Positions 10,984-22,388 of a stretch of DNA of 64,000 bases are shown here, in pieces. The position numbers were made by a program, and so were the translations under genes. The notes beneath the pieces were generated by a model. That model had not been told where the DNA came from. It saw only the letters and a list, made by a program, of their open reading frames with translations, and searched no databases. The stretch comes from Roridomyces roridus (taxonomy: Eukaryota; Basidiomycota; Agaricomycetes; Agaricales; Mycenaceae). The first letter of the stretch is position 1. The number at the start of each line of letters is the position of its first letter. The DNA lies in the NCBI GenBank assembly GCA_029378245.1, contig JARKIF010000036.1, positions 186,001-250,000 on the forward strand, read 5' to 3'.

Positions 10984-12364
10984 TCATGCCGGCTTGTGGG
11001 CGGACCAATCTTCCGATTGGTGAGCGGTGGAGCAATATGTAACACCTAAAATCGTTAGCCAGATAGAATCAATGATGTTACACGCACCGGAGCAGGCGGC
11101 ACAGCTGAAAAGTTTGATGCTGGGCCCTTGTTCCACCTCGCATACCGCACACGACAGCCGAGGACGGCGCCCAATCTCCAGCTGATCGGTTACATCCTCA
11201 TCAGGACAATAGAGCGGGCTGATGAACGAGATTTTGGTGCACTTTGCAATTTCTGATGGAATATCTTTTCGGTATTTGGCGATCTCCGAAGGGGATAGAC
11301 GCCGGTGATTTGATTCCCTAGAAAAGGCTCAGCTTTGGCTTTGAGCACAGATTTGAGTACTTGCAGGATGAGAGAAAAAAGCTTGAGTTGGGTGGGTGTG
11401 ATAGATCCGGATGGCATGGCTTCCGGAACCATGCGTCCGAAATCTATGAGCGAACTGACGTCCTGCGAGTCCGTCAGTGGCGGGAAAAGATACGACGTGT
11501 TCTCGCACCGTCTGGGACCCCATACCAGGAAGCGCCGTCGCATAACGAACCACAATAATCGGAACAGCTCGACGATTGGCATTGCCACGAAGCCCCGTCT
11601 GGGTCATTTCTTCAAGGTTCATTTCATTCTCGGCGGTGTCGATGTCCTTGGGGAGTTGCACCTCGAAGACAGCCAGTGGCTGAACAACCATACAAGCAAC
11701 CCGAGGCGACGCCGGTCGCAAGTACACAGGGCTGGAAGCAAGTCCCCAGAACGCCCCTCGCATTTGTCGGCCGAGGAGATCAATGCAAGAGGCGACGATG
11801 CCCCAACGTTCGAGCATGTCTTTCAACGGCTTGATGTTTTCCTTGAGCCTCACCGACGCCGCCTGGATCAAAGCACTGTTCTGCGATTCGACTCGTAAGT
11901 CTGATCCGGCATAAATACCCAAACCGACACACCTGCACAGCAACTTGACCCAGACGGAATGGAGCGAACACAGAATGGTCACCTGAGATGAGTCCAAATG
12001 AGGTGTGGGGCTCCAAGTTGTAATGGTGCGTACCTAGGCTTTGCAGAGTTTGCTCCGCAGCGTGCACATCCGCTCGGGCTCGCACTTGGTCCCGGCGAGC
12101 CACCCGCCAATCCTGCCATTCGGGGAGAGTGGAGAGCACCAGCTTGCCCGTTGCACGATCCTCCTTCTGCGGGAACAACAGCGGAAATATACAGCAGTTC
12201 TCGACGGTGCGGTCGAGAGCTTTGCGCAGTCGAGCGGTACGAGCCGTGGAGGACAACCTGTCGAGCTTGACGCGGTCACGTTCCACGTAGACGCCCATCT
12301 TGGAAAGGACCAAGATGAGCTCGTCGTTCAATTGAGCCTGGTTCTGTTTCGTGGACGTCGACAT
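10984..12364 (-). CDS. MYND-type zinc-finger protein (C-terminal finger)
   Basis: The start at 12364 (MSTSTKQNQAQLNDEL) follows in-frame codons without a better start. Exon 1 encodes a largely helical region with KMGVYVERDRVKLDRLSS. An intron (GTGACC...GATCAG) leads to exon 2 (DLRVESQNSALIQAASV ... LERWGIVASCIDLLG). Later exons switch frame, and I could not fix the introns between about 11200 and 11500 with certainty. The end is clear: SCAVCEVEQGPSIKLFSC, AACSG, then a 42-nt intron (11046-11087, GTGCGT...TTTTAG), then VTYCSTAHQSEDWSAHKPA and a stop. This matches the MYND pattern CxxC...CxxC...YC...Q...W..HK, except that the sixth ligand is His and the last Cys is absent. MYND fingers bind proline-rich partners; a regulatory role is an inference. 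Confidence 0.65.
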
Positions 12365-13122
12365 GAGACAAGGAGGAGAGGAGAAAAATTGATGATCTGA
12401 TGGGGAACAAGCAAAGAGCACCAAAGAGTACATAAGATACCCCTATTGATCCTGTTGAACCGCAGCATCGTTTGAGCATCGTAGTCCAGTCGTATTCGGC
12501 GTCGATGGACTCGAAAATCCCCTTCGTGTGATGCTTCGGCGACCAGCCAAATGTGAGTGCTTTCCCTGCCTTTGAACTTGAAGGTTCCACACCACCCGGC
12601 GGCTGCGGATTACGTTTGTCCGCTGCACCTCCGAGCCCCTTTACCAATCGACGTCAAACCCAGCGACTTGGAACGCCTCAGTCAACGCCTTTTGATTCTA
12701 TTATCGGTGGCGACGGGACGGTCAGAGACAAGATGGGAGAGTGGAGATTAATTATTCGTTGGAGTGCGTCCTTCCATTTATCTGTTTATCGTGCGATGCT
12801 GACGACTTGTAGATTTCAGAGGCACGGTCTTCAAGTTCTTGTCAATCCCTCATGGGCTGCCCGGTATTGTGGCTTTTCATTGGTGGATTTCTATGAACAG
12901 TTCAATTATCTGTGTGTCAGCGGATGGATTTTTGAACTCTGCCAGCGAAAACTATTCCAAAAAGATTTGAATGGATTGTCATTGATGCCTGAACTCGGAA
13001 TCGAACACAGAACAGGGGCCCATCTAGTTAGACGACTTTTAATTCCCACGCAAGTGGAAACTACAACCCAGGACTCCAGCTGATATCAACGTGGCAGGAG
13101 CGGTTGGATTGTTACATCTTCA

Positions 13123-13735
13123 AGGCGTGCTCTGCCGAGCGGGAATGTCCTCCGGAGGATGCGACTGAGGGAGCTCTTCTCAGGTGTTTGGTTGCTACTG
13201 TTACTGAAGCTCGCGACTTGGAATGGTTGCCGGGCGAGTGCGATAAAAAAGGTGAATTGTCCGTATCCAATGCTTGGTGTGGAGTCGAACCAACACGCTC
13301 CAGTTTATGCTAGACCAGCGTGCGCATGCCGAGGACCGAGGGATTCTCCCTCCTGCTCACAAAAGAGAGGCTGAAAAAGAGGAGGCACTGCGTTCCGCAT
13401 CCCCGTGGAAAGACCTGTGGCTCGCTGATTGTATCCCACGTCTACCCTGTGTCCAGGCCCTTCCCGCTGGGTCCATCACTGATTGACATCTGTCCACCCT
13501 CCGTCTCGCTAACTCTGTCTACCCCCATTCCACTGGTGTCTAAACTGGGGTAGCCACAGCCCATCAGACCCCTGTGTCTACCCCGGTAGACACAATCTGT
13601 GTCCACGAGGGCTCGGAACGCAGTGAGGCCTGCTTTCCGCGCAGGTGTGCTCTGCCGAATCGAACGGGCATGCACTCTGAGTTGATTATCAGAGGGAGAC
13701 CTCTTCACGGGTACTTGGTTGTTGCTGTTACTGTG
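13123..13735. repeat. Pair of diverged direct repeats
   Basis: A segment beginning TGCTCTGCCGA and ending TTGGTTG...CTGTTACTG occurs at about 13123-13206 and again at about 13648-13735, 525 bases apart in the same orientation. The minus-strand reading of the second copy contains CCCGTTCGATTCGG, the B-box-like core also seen in the tRNA-like family at 17636-22297. Origin from a tRNA-derived short element is an inference. The surrounding 12365-13814 holds no gene I can support. Confidence 0.4.
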
Positions 13736-13814
13736 GGGACCGGCATCACCACTGACGCTGATGGCAGCTTGGTCTTGTTTGTTCCGACGATTTTTCGGTT
13801 CCCACTTTGCACGT

Positions 13815-14082
13815 CTTATAACTTTTTACAACGAAGCTCGTTCACTTAGCACCAAACTAAAAGTAGTCACCAAATAAGCTGAAAAATAGTGCTAGCTGGC
13901 CGCTTTTTTTGTCTGCCCCCGTATTACACGAATAATGATTGTTTTTCAGCGGACAAGCCCTATTCCCAGAATTTTGCACCAGATTTGAAAAATCTGGCCA
14001 GCTAGTGCTGGGAAGGGAGGCATATAGAGGATTTTGTCTCAGTGAACCCCGACGATATTCGACCATTTGACAAAGTTATAAG
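13815..14082. repeat. Inverted-repeat element (MITE-like), possibly nested
   Basis: The outer ends read CTTATAACTTT and, inverted, CTTATAACTTTG, 268 bp apart. Inside, 13894-14004 is bounded by TAGCTGGCC and GGCCAGCTA. No clear target-site duplication was found for either. A small decayed MITE with a second element or stem inside is the likeliest reading. Confidence 0.4.
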
Positions 14083-14779
14083 CCCCATCATTTTGCTTTG
14101 ATTTCGTGATCAACTCGCGTGGATTGTTCGTTTTCTAGTTCCACTTGAGGTTGACTCGGTGGAAACATGATTATCGACATCTTATGAATTCAGAAAACTC
14201 ACTGGCAAGAGAATCAAGCTCCAAAATGGCTGCTTGTGCTGCTTTAGGACACAAAAACCTCGTGAACGATGCTTGTGCAACCTCACGGAAAATGAACCAT
14301 TCCAGAGTCAAAACGGCCCCACAGAGCATCCAATGACACAGTTTGAGAGTCTGGGAACACAAAATTTGTGTTCTTCTCCCCAAGCACACCAAGGGACATG
14401 GTGGCAGATACAATATCTGGTGTTGCTGAAATTGGGCCGAAAAGTCAATGCTGTACAGAGCCAAGACAACATTGAAATCTCGAAGCCCGTGCAGGGCCAC
14501 ATGTATATGGATCTAATAAACATTTTTCTTCACTGTAGCTAAGCTGCCAAGTGCGTGTGGAAACCAGAACCAGCGGGAACATGGATTTGATACCTTCAAT
14601 CGGAGACCAGACAAGGCCAAAGCTGCCGTTGATCACACCCGCGTTGCCGGTCCCCAGTTACTGAGATTCCCGACTTTGAATGCGGAAAGAAAGGAAATGT
14701 CTCATCGGACAGTGTCTCATGCAGTTGTCGAGAGTTCAAAGACGCGCGTGTCAAATTTCCAATGTAAATAAGTCTTGGG

Positions 14780-14906
14780 TAGGTATTCCAAGACCCCATG
14801 TTGCGCGCAGCGTCCGAGAGAGCCGATCCAAAAGTAGTAGTACTACAGCGACGAGATTGAGTGCGTCCAGCTCTTTCGTGAGTTCGGGCAAGCCGTCCGT
14901 GAGCGA
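14780..14906 (-). pseudogene. F-box fragment D, truncated paralogue
   Basis: SLTDGLPELTKELDALNL is a deleted version of the F-box start found in copies A, B and C (SLTDFPLDVLLELTKE type); four codons after TD and two before DALNL are missing. It is followed by a remnant matching the second exon (FWIGSL). It lies directly downstream of copy A on the same strand, so it is a decayed tandem duplicate. No complete frame remains. Confidence 0.6.
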
Positions 14907-14975
14907 CCTGGTCCCCATTGCAATCAGTCCATGGGATAACGAAGCTGCCAATCAACACGCCCGACGAAATGATAA

Positions 14976-15553
14976 TTACAAGTGGACTAGGCCGATGTAG
15001 CACTTTCGGGCTAGGCAGAAGGGATCTCCGCTGCTTGGAATGATCCACGGTGCCAATGCATCAAAGTCACGCTCGTGGACCGCAAAAGATTTGCCAGTGG
15101 TGGCATCCCAGCAAGCGACGCGTTCTTCGGAGATGGTGATGAAGAGATGTTCGCCATAGATGGGGTAAATACTCCCGATGACACCGCAGCTGTCTAATGT
15201 GATGGAACGAAAAGACACTACACGAGGGGAGTCGGAATTCCAGTTGTTTACGAGCTTGTAGGCGTGGACGGCCATCTCCCGCAGGGTTTCGAGTGGTAGT
15301 CCAACGATGTCAGTATCGGGAGTACATGGAATGGGTCGGTTGTGTACTTGCTCGATGCGTTGGAGAGAGCCCATCCAAAAGTAGGGGGAGGACAAAACGG
15401 TGGCACAGAGCGTGCAAGTCTGATGGACTTCCGATTGAGCGGGCGAAGGGCTGCCGGATAGGCGCTTACAGCGGCGAGATTGAGCACATCCGGAAGATCC
15501 AACTCTTTTGCGAGCTCGAGCAGGACATCCAGCGGGCAGTCTGTGAGCGACAT
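14976..15553 (-). CDS. F-box protein, copy A
   Basis: Exon 1 (15470-15553) encodes MSLTDCPLDVLLELAKELDL, an F-box in first position as in SCF adaptors. A 50-nt intron (15420-15469, GTAAGC...CATCAG) is followed in phase by TCTLCATVLSSPYFW and a long second exon with IEQVHNRPIPC, LPLETLREMAVHAYKL, and a CWDATTGKS motif resembling one blade of a beta-propeller. The stop shown is the end of the open frame; in paralogues B and C exon 2 ends earlier at a GT donor, and here a GTAATT donor is present too, but no matching third exon was found. The gene may therefore be a shortened copy. A hAT-like MITE begins 48 bases upstream of the ATG (15602-16154). Confidence 0.65.
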
Positions 15554-15601
15554 GGTGGTCCTGGGTCAAGCGAGACCGTGACGGAGTGATTCGGACGTTG
15601 C

Positions 15602-16154
15602 TAGTGCTGGCCAAAAATACGATACGTGATAATATATTTTGAATATATTCAGTTGAATATGAATATGATACGCAGACCTTGTATCGAGCCTGTATTCAGA
15701 TATATTCAAATATATTCAAATACATGAAAAGAGCCCCAAATCAGCCAGTTCAGCCTCAGTGGGGGTAATCAAAGTGACTCAGAGTGCAGTCGAAGACATT
15801 AGAATGCACTTATACCCCTGAGTGCCCATTGGAATGTTGCATCAGCCACTGGTAAGTCGGATTACCTCATCTATATCAATCAAAATGATGTGATCTGGAG
15901 CCCAAGCTTTCAGCAATGGCAGGATTGAACCACTTCTGGCACCCTAATGCATCTGGGATGCTGAAGGACTGCAGGAACATTGAATTGAACATGTTTCAAG
16001 GTGATTTCAAGCCCGACACTGAATGATTTTTGGACGCAGTAGCATATCTGAATATAATCAAAATATATTTGAATACGCTCGGTGAATATGAATACGATAT
16101 GGATATAATATGATACACGATTTTGCGTATCGTATTTGTATTTGGCCAGCACTA
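15602..16154. mobile_element. hAT-like MITE, 553 bp, 8-bp target duplication GACGTTGC
   Basis: The ends are TAGTGCTGGCCAAAAATACG and its inverted counterpart ending TTTGGCCAGCACTA. Perfect 8-bp copies GACGTTGC flank it at 15594-15601 and 16155-16162. Both subterminal regions are packed with AT-rich GAATAT/ATATTC units. No transposase frame. An 8-bp duplication and TA-initial short inverted ends fit the hAT superfamily. Confidence 0.9.
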
Positions 16155-16162
16155 GACGTTGC

Positions 16163-17635
16163 TGACACGGCCCGAGGAGAGTTGCACCTGCGTCAACACG
16201 GCGTCATTGATCGTGACACACTGATGGCATCAAAAGGTCCTTCTTCCCGACTCGCTTCTTTGTTTCTTTCCACCATGTTGCCACTCGCAGACTCGACAAA
16301 CGAGCCACTCTCAGCGAAGACAAAGCAGTCGTGCTGCTCGCCTCTTCGATCTCAATCACTGCGCAAATCCCCGCCGACATGCACGCTCTCACTCGAATCT
16401 GCTCATGCCGACGCCCAATCTGCCCTCGTCTCTGCCATCCCGTTTTCGACATGGCAGGAAGAGACATGTCTCGCTCCTCCACCATCTCGTTTGCGGACTC
16501 GTCTCCCGACGCGTCCAGTACAAACATCTCCGCCCGACAGCCAGCGTTGCCCACGGCCCAGACGCAAATCGGGCCCTTGCACGCCTCGCTTCGCAGCTCT
16601 TGTCGAGCGTAGCATCACTCATCACCTTTCGACGCGATGCCCCAGTCACATGCCCGACGAGCTTCAAATACAAGACCACCTCCTCGCCACACGGCTTCGT
16701 GCCTCACTCACACAACGACGTGCCTCTTCGCCCTCGGGCTCGAGACCAACGTGCATGACGATGATGCCAGGACGTGCACCCTCCGTGGCCGTGTCCCTGC
16801 TCTTCTCTGGGAGTGCTGTGGAGATCCCGAAGCAGATTTCACCGCCTGCACTTGCCGCATCTACACGGGTATCCCGTCCAGTAACTGTTTCGTCGGCCCC
16901 GTCGGTGCCACTCGCCATGCCCGCACTCGTGGCTACCCTCCTCCTTCGTCGGCACGATCGTCGTCCGCCCCGTTCTCCCCCACCGTTCCCGCCACATGGG
17001 CACCGCCGTCGATGTGACCCGCGGGTGCCATCGCCGCTTGCGAGCTAGTGTGGGCGCGGGTCGGGGTTATGACTCATGACGAGCTATTCCAAATGGGCTG
17101 CGCGGTGTTTTTCGGCGATCGCGCTTTCCCGCTTCCACTCTAGGTGCCACTTCCGTGGACAGCGGAGTTCGCGCTGCCCGAGGATACGCTTACGAGTGCA
17201 AATACATCGCCCGCCTCTTTACCACATACAGATATCCACAAGTAGTGCGAATGTACTGTAGAATAGTTTCATTATGGAATCGTCGAATTGGAATCAACTT
17301 CAAGTAGCTCAGGGCGACTGTACACGTTAGGTCGGTCGTAGCATTCGAAGCTCGTCGATGGGGTGCAACTTCGGGACTCGTTCGACTCGAGGCCGGGGTT
17401 ATGTGCAAGGCAAGGGGGCTTGGTCTTTTTGGAATCAACTGGGTTGAAAGTCGGAGTCTTGTCAGTTATTCTTTATTGATGCAAATAGCGAGGCTGAAGG
17501 CGGATCGAACAAATTCAATTTCAACAAACGCACACCGTCGCGGGGCGTGCCCTCAGCACTGGGACAAGTACTTAGTATTTGTCAAGACCTCAGTTAAGAG
17601 TGCTCTTATAATTCAATAACTTGCCAGTGAAAAGA
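16163..17635. other. GC-rich block without a supportable gene
   Basis: From 16163 to about 17050 frames stay open on both strands because of high GC content, with no recognisable domain in any. From 17050 to 17635 the sequence is ordinary intergenic DNA. A real minus-strand gene cannot be excluded. Confidence 0.3.
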
Positions 17636-17722
17636 GCCTGAATTGTGCCTTGGAGGCATCCTATCAATATCATTGCCCGATTGACGGCTCTCGGTGGACA
17701 CCCGTTCGATTCGGGGTCAGGC
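17636..17722 (+). repeat. tRNA-like element, copy 1
   Basis: Begins GCCTGA and ends TCAGGC, a 6-bp acceptor-like stem. Just before the end is CCCGTTCGATTCGGGG, a T-arm with canonical TTCGATT loop and a Pol III B-box core. A T5 run follows about 30 bases later. The middle does not form a proper anticodon arm, so it is not called as a tRNA gene. Confidence 0.6.
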
Positions 17723-17979
17723 GATGTGCATATCCCTTCATGAATTGAAACCTTTTTCGCCAATGGCCGGAATTTCAACTTCAAAGAGTAAAATCAATGG
17801 CTGTAGACGTTACAGGACACAGTAATTATAACTTATTGGGCAGTGCATCGCGTTCGCGTTCCACGTTCAGTTGACGTTCAACTTCTTGATCTCAGCCGTC
17901 AGGTTCTTTACTTTTCTGCACGTAGGAGACGAGTAGGTGGTCGAGGTTGGGTCGAGGCTAGGCCGCTAGGAATGCACTA

Positions 17980-18074
17980 GCCTGAATTACGCCTTGGAGG
18001 CGTGTGCTATGCTATCAATTACAGATTATGCACCACCATACAGGCAGTGAACACCCGTTCGATTCGGGTCAGGC
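17980..18074 (+). repeat. tRNA-like element, copy 2
   Basis: Same GCCTGAATTACGCCTTGGAG start and CCCGTTCGATTCGGGTCAGG end as its neighbours, 344 bases after copy 1. A T8 run lies about 20 bases downstream, suitable as Pol III terminator. Confidence 0.6.
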
Positions 18075-18367
18075 TACTATCTCTCCCGTGATTTTTTTTC
18101 TTCTTTGCAAATAGGCGGGTTTTCAAGCTCAAAGCAGGAAACGAAAGACTATGGACGTTACAGGAGACAGTGGAATAGAAATGGTTGTTGGGCAGTACTA
18201 GTGGGTCGCGTTCCACGTGGACGTTCAGTTCGACTTCTCGGACTGGGCCCTACCAGTTACGAGTTCTCTGATTTTCGCACTCCTCTGAGAGGAGTAGACG
18301 GCCCTAATTTGAGCACTTACGGTTCCGTCGGTAAGATCAATGGAGTCTGCACCCTAGGACACATTCA

Positions 18368-18451
18368 GCCTGAATTACGCCTCGGAGGCATCCGTTATCA
18401 ATGAAAGCAAGTGGTTTTGCATTGTGGACGCCCGTTCGATTCGGGTCAGGC
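18368..18451 (+). repeat. tRNA-like element, copy 3
   Basis: Same acceptor-like stem and T-arm; 388 bases after copy 2. Flanking sequence is also shared (a GTCGCGTTCCACG stretch before, and AACTTTTTCCGCGAATAGG after), so the tandem unit of about 350-390 bp is larger than the tRNA-like core. Confidence 0.6.
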
Positions 18452-19179
18452 TACTACATGAAGATAGTGGAAACTTTTTCCGCGAATAGGTGTGAATTAT
18501 GGCGCTGGGCTGTGTAGTACTGATGAGCGTGCGAGATCAGTACTGATTCTTGTGACAGCGGAGTGACGCGTGACCCGTGCTTCTCTCATCACACCACAAC
18601 AATCTGCCAGCAATTCATGCAATGCATCTCTTACGTCGACGAATCCACCCTCCAACATGTCCGAAATCTTTCTCTGGCCACTTCTGATCTTCCTGCTCCC
18701 GCTTCCATCCGCCGACACACCTTTCTTTGCCTGTTTTCTCTCCGGATACACTTGTTTCACTTGGACTTCAACGGGACGACGTAGATGAGTGGCGGCTAGG
18801 ACTGAGGTGCACTCGATCGATCCCATGAACATCTATTCACTTCTTCCATATCTCTCCATACTGAGCCTGGCATAGCACCATGACATCCGCCATCGCTTGC
18901 TCTCGAATGGGGCATATCCTTACTGCTAACCTACGCCGACGGTCTTATTGCCTGGGACATCAAACATTTTACTCGGGCATGTACCTCATTCTCATAGTCA
19001 ACAGTCAACAATCCCACCGCTCTCTATGCACTCGAGTGCTGGATCACCTCAGAACGCTACTGTCTTAGTGCCGCCTCTCTACGAGTCCCCTCTTGCTGGT
19101 TATTGAATTCCCACTTTTATATGCATCTCTCTATACTATCGAGTGTTGACTGCCCGTATTCTTCCGATACCCGCTATCG

Positions 19180-19830
19180 TGGGGCATCAATTACTCTTCA
19201 ATCATTCGGGAGTCGAAAATCCCATGACATTCATTCATTTTCGGGCGTTGAGCCCCCTTCAAGCATTCGGGAGTCTGGTTCCCATGACATACATTCATTC
19301 ATTCCCGGACATCGAGTCCCCTTCAAGCATTCGGGCGTCCAGTGCCCATGACATTCGGGTTTTCAACGCCCATGACATTCATTCATTCATTTTCGGGCCT
19401 CGAGTCCCTCTTCAAGAATTCGGGCGTCCAGTGCCCATGACATTCGGGTTTCAACGCCCATGACATTCATTCATTCATTTTCGGACTTCGAGTCCTTCTT
19501 CAAGAATTCGGGCGTCCAGTGCCCATAACATTCGGGTTTCAATGCCCATGACATTCATTCATTCAATTTGGGCTTCAAGTCCCTCTTCAAGAATTCGGGT
19601 GTCCAGTGCCCATGACATTCATTCTTTCATTTCGGGCATCGAGTCTCATTCAGGCATTCGGGCGTCAAGTTCCCATGATTCTTTTATTCCAGGCATCCAG
19701 TTCCCACTTTCTTTCGGGCATCCAGTTCCCACTTCTTACGGGCATCCAGTTCTCGTCATGTATTCTTTGGGCATCCAATTCCCCAACAATTCCCGATTGT
19801 TTTTCATGGGCATCTAATTCCCTATTCTGT
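19180..19830 (+). repeat. Minisatellite, about 88-bp higher-order repeat
   Basis: Degenerate units of 25-32 bases containing GGGC(A/G)TCCAGT(G/T)CCC and CATGACATTCATTCATT alternate. In the centre (19391-19650) they form an 88-bp higher-order period seen about three times. The right end decays to simple GGGCATCCAGTTCCC units. Open frames across it are a by-product of the repeat. Confidence 0.75.
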
Positions 19831-22213
19831 ACTGGAAAGGATGGAGTTTTTCTGTGCAACAACTTCCCATTCATTCATGCATCTATGTCTTCGAGCATTG
19901 GATTGTTTCATTCTCTGCTATTGAACATTTCCCTGTGCTTTGAGCGAGATCTCGTCCTTTTACATAGACCACGACCGATACAGCCTTTTGACTTTAACTT
20001 CTGGGCTGGTTACGACTATGGCTCGAGAACGGCAACCGCAATGGCGAGCAACCGATCGACATTCAACTCTGGCTTGCTCCGTACTTTGCTCTCTTCGAAC
20101 CACGCAAGATGCCAAGCCACAGCCTAACCACCTTGAAACACTCTCCTATGGCCGACCTCTTTGACCATGACACACCGCGGGTATCGGACCGTTGCCCGAA
20201 TTTGGGTTCTGTACACACACATGTTTGACGCACCCAGGGCAAGTTTGTCCAACAGAGGACTCGTCCATATTTCTCAAGTGCTCAATCGACCTATGTCTCC
20301 ATGTGCTATTAAAGCGGCAACATTGTTTCTCTACTATCGAAAGCATAGAACTACATTCTTCCTACATAGGCCATGGAGGGCCACTTTCCCGCAAGCATTC
20401 ACTTCTTACCAACGCGGTGGATCGCCCAGTCCTCGGGTTGAGCTCATCATCGTGGGCTCTCACTATCGAAGGTTTTCAATTTCCAATTCCTCGGTCAAAT
20501 GGATATAGCTGCATTCTTGAGCACTTCAACGGGGATTCTCTGCGCTTTAGGTATTCTCGGCATGGGACCACGATTTACTCAATCTTCATGCTCTGCGGCC
20601 TCCACGTGCATACCGGCTGCGACGGCTGATTCCCACCCGTACTCGTGTTGGTTTCCATCTCGGATGGACCTTCTCGTCGTCGGGACTGTGTATTTTGAAT
20701 TTACTGCTCAGGTCAAGTTCGGAGGGGAGCCAAAATCACGCTCCTAGGATCGCTCCATTTCCTCCGTACATATTCAAACTTCATATCGGTCTTGGGTTGT
20801 TTCGTCCGGAGGGCCGGCATTCACATTCATGCTTCCCTGCTTGTACGTTCGAGCGCAAAGCTTAGGCAATCAAGCCCCCTCTCATTTACTCTACATCTAT
20901 TCCCGTGGGCCGTGAACTTTGAAGTAGTCAGTGGAGGCGCGGTTCAACTGCACCATCAACAGGGCAGTTGAACGTGTTCTCAATCCTCGTCCTTCGCAGC
21001 ACTTCTTGCAATATCCTACCCTCACTCGAGAGGCATCACCCGTTCGGACGCGGCCCGCCTATCCATTTAATACTTCGTTCATCGTTCGACATTGGTCTCG
21101 TTTGTTTTTGATTGTCCCTGCTTCGAACTATGCTCTGTTCACGGGGGTGTTCATCCCGGCAGCTTTGTCACGCTGAAAGCTGTCAAGTTTCTTCAGGGAG
21201 AAGCTCAAGACTTCGATCAATCTCGATTTGAAGAGCGTCGCCGTCCTGTGTCCTCCATATGCTCGCCTTCGAGTCAATGCCTGGTTCATTCAGGACATCA
21301 TGTTCTGTGCTTCCTGGAGGATTTATCTACAAATCCCACTCACGGTGCCGTTGCAGTTTGGTTTTTCTTGGTCGTATCCGTCTGGGCGGGGAGTCAACAT
21401 ATACTCCGGGACGTTCTATTCGGGATTCCAAATAGACCTTCTCATTCGATCGCCGGGGTTCTCTTGTGTCTTCGAATTCCTCCAAAACTCCGCATCATTC
21501 CTGCGGCGGCTCCAGTGTCCGCGCAGTTTAGTTCTCACACTCCATCATCATATGATAAGTGGCAGCACTCCAGTTTCAACTTTCTTATCTACTGCCTCCC
21601 TCGTTGAAACTCAATTCTTTTCGAACCAGGGTTTCAGAGCTGCCATCTGTTGCCTCTTGTCATGGTACATGATGATTCGCTCCCTCACCATGATTCAAGC
21701 TTGGCATCGAAACTCATTCATGATTAATCTGGGTACTAATCTTGCTTCGTTACATCGTCTTCTCAATCGGCACTCCCCCCACTACTCCGTTGAACACAGT
21801 CCCAGTTACATTCACGGTGGGCAGGATTGATCTGATACGAAGAGTTGAGTGAATTCTTCGCCGCTTTTTGTGGGTTAGCCGTGGGCGTCGGTGATGCCCT
21901 CGTCTGGCGTCTCCGTTTGGGTTCATTCTCACGCCTCACCATCGCCCTACGACCTGGAGAACAGCGGTTCGAGAAGTTGAACCTTCCGCTGCTCCTCCAC
22001 CCCCACAAGAATATGTGGCTGTCCCAAATTCAATTCAATTTCTAGACGCAAACGAAGCGCGGAACAAGAGCCGGCCTGGGCAGTCCACGTTCAGTTAACG
22101 TTCAACGACCAACGTTCAATCTCTTAATCTTGACTGTCAGGTTCTCTAATTTCTGCACTTTTTCGAGTAGGTCGTCAAAGCTGGGAAAGGTTGGACAATC
22201 CAAACCTGTCTGA
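19831..22213. other. No supportable gene
   Basis: About 2.4 kb with scattered short frames on both strands and no domain or convincing splice pattern. The right edge (22085-22150) again carries the sequence that precedes the tRNA-like elements (ACGTTCAGTTAACGTTCAAC). Confidence 0.35.
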
Positions 22214-22297
22214 GCCTGTGATACATCTGCTATCAATTTGAACTAGGAGTTATCCGGAAAGATTCAGAGTGGACACCCGTTCGACTCGGGGTCAGGC
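22214..22297 (+). repeat. tRNA-like element, copy 4 (dispersed)
   Basis: GCCTG start, CCCGTTCGACTCGGGGTCAG end, same upstream flank as copies 1-3 but 3.8 kb away. A T5 run follows at about 22327. It shows that the family is dispersed as well as tandem. Confidence 0.55.
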
Positions 22298-22388
22298 AAT
22301 GAGGGAGTTCTGCCAGCGTATCCTCATTTTTAAAGGTGCAGATGCAGATGCAGATGCGCGCTTTCCGTACCGTTCTATTAGTTTGATT

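Noticed and set aside
12553..13083. Plus-strand frame of 176 codons
   Set aside because: It starts inside the 5' flank of the MYND gene, has no recognisable motif, and includes a tRNA-like stretch; no support.
16110..17048. Long open frames on both strands in a GC-rich block
   Set aside because: Five frames stay open together, composition is Ser/Pro/Arg-rich in all, and no domain or splice pattern supports one over another.
19143..20127. Several repetitive plus-strand frames with HDIHSF-type repeats
   Set aside because: They are translations of the minisatellite and shift frame with unit length.
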